The position numbers and the translations under genes were made by a program. A DNA stretch of 64,000 nt from Thermovibrio ammonificans HB-1 (GTDB taxonomy: Bacteria > Aquificota > Aquificia > Desulfurobacteriales > Desulfurobacteriaceae), in contig NC_014926.1 of the NCBI RefSeq assembly GCF_000185805.1, positions 824,418 to 888,417 on the forward strand, given 5' to 3'. Positions 58,843 through 64,000 of the stretch are shown one piece after another (the first letter of the stretch is position 1; the number at the start of each line of letters is the position of its first letter). The notes beneath the pieces were generated by a model. That model was not told the DNA's origin. It saw nothing but the letters and a program-made list of their open reading frames with translations, and ran no database searches.

Positions 58843-59367
58843 CTACTGGTCGTTTTCTCCTTCCTGCCTTAGGAATTCCTCTACTATCTTCTCGGCCTCT
58901 TTCCTGGCCTTCTGTTTAATGAACTCCTCCAGGTCTTTTCTTGGCTCGTCGGGGTGGTTTATGGGGAAGTTTTGCTTTTGGAGGAACTCTTTTATAGCTT
59001 TGTTCTTTTCACCTGTGTAGTCTAAAAATGCTCCAACGGAAGGCTTTATGAAGGCCTTTTTAAGCCCTCTCTTTTTCAGAAATTCGTTAAACTTACTGAG
59101 TTTTGTTACGGGAATGGACTTTTCAGTGGCAACTTCTTCCAGATAGTAACTCAAAAAGCTCTGATACCATTCCTTATATTTCTTCTCAAACCACTTTTGT
59201 GTCTCTTCCTTTATCGTTATTTTTTTATCACTGATGTTCCTTGTTGCTTTGTCTTTAGAAGGTTTTTCTCCCAAACGTTTTTGTGAGTTTGACTCTGCTT
59301 TACGCCAGACTGTGTAGCCCAGAATTCCGCCTATAAGCAGGATGAGTAAAGCTTCTAAGATACCCAT
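58843..59367 (-). CDS. Membrane-anchored charged protein of the dynamin cluster
   Basis: I do not recognise this family. The 174-residue protein has one N-terminal membrane helix (ILEALLILLIGGILGYTVW, about 3-21) and a charged cytoplasmic part with predicted helices (ETQKWFEKKYKEWYQSFLSY; DLEEFIKQKARKEAEKIVEE). The ATG at 59367 has GGGGGAGG five bases upstream; an in-frame start at 59409 overlaps the preceding gene and lacks a site. It is the last gene of the dynamin cluster, 28 bases after the 677-residue GTPase gene, so it is likely cotranscribed and may anchor or recruit it. Confidence 0.6.
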   Translation of the reverse strand: MGILEALLILLIGGILGYTVWRKAESNSQKRLGEKPSKDKATRNISDKKITIKEETQKWFEKKYKEWYQSFLSYYLEEVATEKSIPVTKLSKFNEFLKKRGLKKAFIKPSVGAFLDYTGEKNKAIKEFLQKQNFPINHPDEPRKDLEEFIKQKARKEAEKIVEEFLRQEGENDQ

Positions 59368-59395
59368 CTTATCCTCCCCCTTTTTCTTGAAGAGC

Positions 59396-61429
59396 TTACA
59401 CATGGCCACACTCCACTTTTATAAGGTTTGATAGCTGCTTTTTGACTTCCTGAAGGTGCTGGAGCTCCTTTTCCACCTTCGCCACTTCTTCTTTTAACCT
59501 TGCCGAAGCTTTCTCTACGCTCTCTTCTTCTTCCAGGAGCATTCCAAGGGCCTTACTGACAGTTTCTATTCTATTTGCAATTACCATTCCAACTTCTTCA
59601 AACTTCTGGCTAATTGCATCACGAAAAGCCCTTTTTATAATGTTAGGCAGTCCTCTTAACGATTTTTCTATAAAAATAAGGCTTCTGTTTTTTATCTTGG
59701 CAATAAACTTCTTTCTATTTCCGCCGTCAACTAATCCGAAAGTTAGAAATCTGATAAAGCTTTTTGCTAAATTACTGCATTCTTTCTTAAGTTCCTCAAG
59801 TTCATAGTATAGTTCTTTCTCCTGTTCTGCTAACTCCTCTTCAACTTCAGCCATACTTTCTGCAAAAATCGTGTTGAACGGGAAGAAATCGAAAGTATCA
59901 GAAACATCAACTCCTAAACCTTTAGCATTCTTTTTGAACTCTTCGTAAGCGATATTCATATTTTGCTTAAATTCCTGTGCCTCTTTATTCTTGTCGCTGA
60001 GCTTGCTTTTAATCCTTGAGAACATTTCGTTTACCGTTGCCTTTATCCTGAAGGCAGCCTCTCCCGGAATTGCATCCCAGTCCACAGACTCTAACTCTTT
60101 TGCAATTCTTTCAATGTTTCTTCTTCCCTGCCTTATCTCTTCGTTAACTATTTTGTCTACATATTTTCTAAACCTGTTTATATTCTCAAATGCTTTGTCG
60201 TTGAGTATTTTTATGCTTTTTTTAAGTTTTTTTCTGGCCTGTTCAAGCTCTTCAATTTTTCTCTCAATCTCCTCTCTGCTCTGACCTAAAGCTTTAAGCT
60301 GTTCACTTTTAGCTTTAAGGTTTTTCTCAACCTCTAAACTTTTCCTGTCTATAAGCCCGATAATTCTCTGTTTGTGGGTGCAGAGGAGGTAGTGGCCTTT
60401 AGTTTTAATTAGCTTCTTCTCTATTACCCTTTCAAGCTCTGGTATTCCGTGTTTTTCCTCGTCTAAGAACTCTTTCTCGTAAAGCTCCTCGGCGTGCTCC
60501 TGGAACTCTTCAGGAATACACTCGTCAGGCTCAATTCCTGCTTTTTCGCAATCTTTCAGCATTCGCTCTATAAGGCCTGCAAGGGCGCTTACAAACGCTA
60601 TAGACTCTTTATCCTGCATTATTCCTCTGACTTTTAACCTTTCGTCATTTTTTACTGACTCTACCCAGGCTTTTACCTCTTCTATGCTTGTTACTGTATC
60701 TATTTTGTTTACGGCAAATACCATTAGGTTTGGGGGAACGGTAAGCAGGTATTCGTTTATGAACTCAATATCTGGCTCTGAAAAGGCCTGTCCCGCATAC
60801 ACCACGTAGACTACGGCGTTGGAGTTTTTAATCCACTTTTTCGTCTCCTCAGAGCGTAGAGGGTTGGGGTCGTTTGTTCCTGGAGTATCTACTATTGTTA
60901 GCTCCTTGAGTATGGGATTGGGGTAGTAGATTGTTATTTCTTTTACGAATGGAGTGTACTCTCCATCGGCCCCTACAAACTTATTCAGCTCTTTAAGCTC
61001 TCTAATTTCCTTTGAAGTTCCGAGAACGCTGTCAGGGTATATACCTTTTGTAATTCTCTTGTTTACCTCTTCTTTAAGGTATTTATCAAAATATTTTTCT
61101 CCGTCTTTTTCTACTTTCTGGAGCTCTTTCCACTCTTTTTGAGAGTAGAAGTTAACCTTAAATTTCAGTTTTTCTCCGTATTTGATTAGTGTGAGTTTTG
61201 CTGTATGAGGTGTTATTTTTGAAGGGAGAACCGGCTTTCTGAAGATTAAGGCATTTAGCAGAGTTGACTTTCCTGCTTTAATTTGGCCACAGAAACTTAC
61301 TGTAAACTCTTCTCTGTCAAGTTCACTTTTCCATCTTTCCACCTCCTCTTTTTTAGCGATACCTTCTTGGACTAATTTATCGTATGCCTGGAAAATCTCA
61401 GCCTTTCTTTTTTTAAATTCCTTTAGCAT
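59396..61429 (-). CDS. Bacterial dynamin-like GTPase (677 residues)
   Basis: A large GTPase with the dynamin-like pattern: G1 FCGQIKAGKSTLLNAL (about 45-60), a G2 Thr in PSKITPHTAKLT, G3 TIVDTPGTNDPNPL, and G4 VFAVNKIDTV. Long coiled coils follow (about 370-430 and 640-677). Between them lies a helical region with a hydrophobic stretch SFIRFLTFGLVDG that could act as a membrane-binding paddle. Bacterial dynamins remodel or tether membranes. The ATG at 61429 has GGGAGGAG upstream; the longer frame from 61459 overlaps the previous gene and lacks a site. AT-rich compared with the core genes. Confidence 0.85.
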   Translation of the reverse strand: MLKEFKKRKAEIFQAYDKLVQEGIAKKEEVERWKSELDREEFTVSFCGQIKAGKSTLLNALIFRKPVLPSKITPHTAKLTLIKYGEKLKFKVNFYSQKEWKELQKVEKDGEKYFDKYLKEEVNKRITKGIYPDSVLGTSKEIRELKELNKFVGADGEYTPFVKEITIYYPNPILKELTIVDTPGTNDPNPLRSEETKKWIKNSNAVVYVVYAGQAFSEPDIEFINEYLLTVPPNLMVFAVNKIDTVTSIEEVKAWVESVKNDERLKVRGIMQDKESIAFVSALAGLIERMLKDCEKAGIEPDECIPEEFQEHAEELYEKEFLDEEKHGIPELERVIEKKLIKTKGHYLLCTHKQRIIGLIDRKSLEVEKNLKAKSEQLKALGQSREEIERKIEELEQARKKLKKSIKILNDKAFENINRFRKYVDKIVNEEIRQGRRNIERIAKELESVDWDAIPGEAAFRIKATVNEMFSRIKSKLSDKNKEAQEFKQNMNIAYEEFKKNAKGLGVDVSDTFDFFPFNTIFAESMAEVEEELAEQEKELYYELEELKKECSNLAKSFIRFLTFGLVDGGNRKKFIAKIKNRSLIFIEKSLRGLPNIIKRAFRDAISQKFEEVGMVIANRIETVSKALGMLLEEEESVEKASARLKEEVAKVEKELQHLQEVKKQLSNLIKVECGHV

Positions 61430-61445
61430 TATCTCCTCCCTGTTT

Positions 61446-63377
61446 TTAGTAATTTTCATTAATCAGTTCAACGAGATACTCAAAAAATGAATTAACGGTT
61501 TCACTAAAGGTCGGGTAAGGGTCGCGAGGGTCGTGATGCAATGCCTGTTTTAAAGCTTTGTCCAGAAGGTATTCATCTATCTTAAGTTCTTTCTTGAGGA
61601 ACTTTTTGACATCTTTAAGAAAAATCCACTTTTCGAGAATGGTTGATTTTCTCTTAGACTTGTGTGATAGTTCGTTATCGGCTGCTAAAGCATCCTTTAA
61701 TACATCTTTCCATATACTTTTTACCTGCCTGATTAGCTCTAAATCCCTGGTATTTAGAATTATGCAGTTGCTTTTAGTTTTTCTTGAAGTTTGTTTTTGA
61801 GGAGTCTGAATGGATTTGTTTATGCTATTAATGGTATCTTTGAGTTTCTGCAGTTTTTCCCCTGTATGTTTTGCTTGTTCTTTACCTCTTGCTTCCAGTG
61901 ATTTAAGCTGTCCTTCCAGATGGTTAATTATAGGGGTGAAAAAGTCTCTTATGGCTTCGAGTTTATCTCTGGTATTTGAGTATGCTTCTTTTACTGCCTT
62001 TTTGCTCTTTTTTATAAGAGTAGAGTCTAATTTAAGAAGCTTTCTTTTCCGCTCTAAGTAGTCTAAAACGTCTTTTACTATTGCTGTTAAGTCGGCTCTG
62101 GGATTTCTTATTACCGTTGAACGGGCCTCTTCTTGTAAGGAATTTAAAAATTTAAGGGTTTCTTTGAGTTCCTGAATTGGCTCAAATTCTTCAGGAGAGA
62201 CTTTAACCTTTTCAAGGTTTTTGTTTGCAACTTCAACCAATTCTTTCTTAAGTTTTTGAATTCTGCGCTCAAGGAGTTCTTCTTTTTGCAAACTAAGCTC
62301 TTTGAAAGTCTCTAAAAGTTTTTTATGAGCTTCAAAGAGTTTTTTATCTCTTTCTCCTACTGTTTGATATTCAAATATTTCTGTTCCCTCATCGGTTTCT
62401 AACTTTATCTCTACCTTTTGTGACCTGGAAGAGGTTCTCTTTTTCTTGAAAAGTGGTTTTTTCTTATCAGTTTCAATGGATATTGATACTGTTTTCTTTT
62501 TTAAAAGTGCATCGATTATTTTACTCTCTATTTCCCTTTGGGCTCTCTCGATGGTTTGAAGGTCTCTCACTGCTTTGGCAGAGTAAACTATTACTTTGTT
62601 AAATAGCCCGTTGTTGTTTTCTTTCCAGAAGCTGAGGACGGTATTGATATTTTCTTCTGAAGCTATGTCGGCTTTGTTTAAGACTAAAATCCAAGGGATA
62701 TCTGCTTTCTCTTTTTTCAACGTTTCTATTCTTTTTTTGGTTGTTTCTTCAAGAGACGGCTTTGAAATGTCCTGGACAAATAAAACTGCGTCTGCTTTCT
62801 CTTTAAATACTGTTTTAGTTACTATTTCGTCGGTTTTATTTTCGGGGTTCTCAAAACCGGGAGTATCATAAAGAATAATATTTTCAAGCAGGGGAGACGG
62901 ATACTGATACTCAAAAAAGGCAACCTCTGTCTTTTCCATGTTAGAGATTTTATGTTGAGAGCTTTCAAGATATTTCTCTTTGCTTATCTCCTTTTTCGTT
63001 CCGTCCGATAGAATTTGAAATATTCTCTCTTCTTCCCCATAGATAAAACGCGTTATTGAAGATGTTGTAGGGTTTACCTTTACTGCGCATACATCATCAC
63101 CTAAAAGAGCGTTTATTATCGAAGATTTTCCGCTTGAAAAGTTTCCTATGATTGTTAAGTTGATTTTCCCTCTATTTTCCTGGTGCAGTAGCTGTTGTTT
63201 AAAAACTTCTAAGGCTTTCTTCTCTATCTCTTCAAATTCTTTTCTAAACTGTTGCCTTCTGAAATCGTTGTTAATATCTCTACACATTGAAATAACATCT
63301 AAAAGCTTTTCCAGTTCCCTGGTTAACCTTTGTTCCTCTTTAGGTAGCATGTTGTTCGTTTGGGCTTGCTTGCTCAC
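61446..63377 (-). CDS. Bacterial dynamin-like GTPase (about 643 residues)
   Basis: A second, different dynamin-like GTPase: G1 IIGNFSSGKSSIINALLGDD (about 73-92), G2 VNPTTSSITRF, G3 ILYDTPGFENPENK, and G4 LVLNKADIAS. A long coiled-coil part (about 320-520) and a C-terminal helical part with KSIWKDVLKDAL and FSETVNSFFEYLVELINENY follow. No clear membrane helix. A GTG at 63377 is 1 nt after the upstream stop (TAAAGTG), with AAGGGG six bases upstream, so I take it as the start over a TTG at 63395. It differs strongly from its neighbour, so the two may work as a heteromer, as known for other tandem bacterial dynamins. Confidence 0.83.
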   Translation of the reverse strand: MSKQAQTNNMLPKEEQRLTRELEKLLDVISMCRDINNDFRRQQFRKEFEEIEKKALEVFKQQLLHQENRGKINLTIIGNFSSGKSSIINALLGDDVCAVKVNPTTSSITRFIYGEEERIFQILSDGTKKEISKEKYLESSQHKISNMEKTEVAFFEYQYPSPLLENIILYDTPGFENPENKTDEIVTKTVFKEKADAVLFVQDISKPSLEETTKKRIETLKKEKADIPWILVLNKADIASEENINTVLSFWKENNNGLFNKVIVYSAKAVRDLQTIERAQREIESKIIDALLKKKTVSISIETDKKKPLFKKKRTSSRSQKVEIKLETDEGTEIFEYQTVGERDKKLFEAHKKLLETFKELSLQKEELLERRIQKLKKELVEVANKNLEKVKVSPEEFEPIQELKETLKFLNSLQEEARSTVIRNPRADLTAIVKDVLDYLERKRKLLKLDSTLIKKSKKAVKEAYSNTRDKLEAIRDFFTPIINHLEGQLKSLEARGKEQAKHTGEKLQKLKDTINSINKSIQTPQKQTSRKTKSNCIILNTRDLELIRQVKSIWKDVLKDALAADNELSHKSKRKSTILEKWIFLKDVKKFLKKELKIDEYLLDKALKQALHHDPRDPYPTFSETVNSFFEYLVELINENY

Positions 63378-63378
63378 T

Positions 63379-64000
63379 TTAGACACCCCTTGCAAGTTTT
63401 TCTACTTTTTCAATATCCTGAAGGAGTTCTTGTTTGTATTTGTTTAGCTCCTTTATTGAGTTGAGTTTCTGCTCTTTCAGTTGAAGTAAAATTTCCTTTT
63501 TGATTTCTTCCTTCTCTTGAAGCTCACTGAAGGTATCCTCTAAGATTTTTTCTAATTCTTCCTCAATGCTGTTGCTTATCAGGGAAGAGATTTGAGGAAC
63601 GATTTCATCGTACTTAGAGGCAAGGTATTTTCTGGCTACTGGATTCCCTATGATTTCTACGGGGTTAATACTTTTAATCACTTTGGCCAAAATCTTACCT
63701 GCTTTCTCCAGCCCTACTGCTTTACCTATCTTTCCAAGTTTTGAAATAAATGCACCGGCTATACCTTCGGCTGCGTTTGCTGCTCCCGCTCCGGGGATAA
63801 CTATGGCTGTTAAAACTCCTGTGAGAATTACTTTTATGATTTCAATTTTTTTAAGTTCGCTTGCTATCTGCTCTTTTATGCTATTAACAGCTTCTTTAAT
63901 GGTTATCGATGAGAACTCTTCAGATAGTTTCAGCTTTCTTTCAATGAGCTTGTTTATTCTATCTGTGAATTCTTCTTCAATTTGGGAGAGGATTTGTTTG
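63379..64000 (-). CDS. Partial protein, hydrophobic segment plus coiled coil; probably a third dynamin-like member
   Basis: The frame is open to the window edge, so at least 206 residues of a longer protein are seen; the start is outside. The visible part has charged helices (KLSEEFSSITIKEAVNSIKE), a hydrophobic glycine/alanine-rich segment of about 28 residues (VILTGVLTAIVIPGAGAANA and on to GIAGAF, near 63750-63835), then a charged tail with coiled-coil character ending LARGV. No G motif is visible, but a membrane-inserting segment flanked by coiled coils fits a dynamin-like C-terminus. The stop overlaps the ribosome site of the next gene, so the operon continues left to right on the minus strand. 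Confidence 0.65.
   Translation of the reverse strand, partial: KQILSQIEEEFTDRINKLIERKLKLSEEFSSITIKEAVNSIKEQIASELKKIEIIKVILTGVLTAIVIPGAGAANAAEGIAGAFISKLGKIGKAVGLEKAGKILAKVIKSINPVEIIGNPVARKYLASKYDEIVPQISSLISNSIEEELEKILEDTFSELQEKEEIKKEILLQLKEQKLNSIKELNKYKQELLQDIEKVEKLARGV

Noticed and set aside
1-64000. CRISPR arrays, tRNA or rRNA genes, insertion sequences, phage genes
   Set aside because: No regularly spaced repeats, no T-loop-like GGTTCGA in non-coding sequence, no transposase or integrase motifs were seen on reading both strands; a tool such as tRNAscan or a repeat finder would be decisive.

Overview
The window is a gene-dense piece of a bacterial chromosome. Reverse gyrase (41.2-44.8 kb) points to a thermophile or hyperthermophile. 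LpxI, two outer-membrane secretins and SurA-like proteins point to a Gram-negative envelope. Together with hydrogenase maturation genes (hypE, hypD), the MetV/MetF pair, FabK-type fatty acid synthesis, a short system II cytochrome c assembly pair and an A-adding tRNA nucleotidyltransferase with DHH and CBS domains, this best fits an Aquificota-type chemolithoautotroph, most likely the Desulfurobacterium/Thermovibrio group. That placement is inferred from gene content only. No rRNA gene, tRNA gene, CRISPR array or insertion sequence was recognised.

Layout. 0-1.2 kb: end of an ABC-2 exporter operon. 1.1-7.75 kb (minus strand): a type III-A CRISPR effector operon, cas10-csm2-csm3-csm4-csm5-cas6, more AT-rich than its surroundings, with no array, no cas1/cas2 and no csm6-like gene in view. 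7.8-11.3 kb (minus): ligA and a small ResB-like/CcsA-like cytochrome c assembly pair. 11.35-13.55 kb (plus): molybdenum cofactor genes (moaC-mog fusion, mobA, moaE-like) and msrB. 13.5-18.3 kb (minus): a zinc-ribbon protein, a MacB/LolCDE-type ABC system, and ftsY with a TPR-like N-terminus. 18.3-26.9 kb (minus): folP-cdaA-cdaR-glmM-transglutaminase-like-small ORF-tsaD-DUF123-trpD, nearly all overlapping. 27-41.2 kb (plus): one continuous block from the A-adding enzyme through gspC-D-E-F, pilM-N-O-P and a second secretin, to a putative lipoprotein and truB. 41.2-46 kb: reverse gyrase and a divergent iron-type alcohol dehydrogenase. 46-51.4 kb (minus): yceD-rpmF-plsX-fabH-fabK-ribH-nusB-lpxI, linking ribosome, lipid and lipid A synthesis. 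51.5-58.8 kb (plus): two SurA-like proteins, metV-metF, uppS-cdsA, and hypE-fetB-hypD. 58.8-64 kb (minus): an AT-richer cluster of dynamin-like GTPases, cut by the window edge.

Genes are packed with ATGA, GTGA, TAATG or TGATG junctions, so translational coupling is probably common. At several convergent ends the genes touch or overlap, leaving no room for a free-standing terminator.

The best candidates for an undescribed system are the dynamin cluster at the right edge (two complete, different large GTPases, a third membrane-associated protein cut by the edge, and a membrane-anchored 174-residue partner) and the 27-41 kb block, which joins type II secretion-like and type IV pilus-like parts with two secretins. 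Smaller points are a Cas10 without its HD nuclease dyad, a probable CUG start for mobA, and a 16-bp perfect palindrome on the ccsA start codon.
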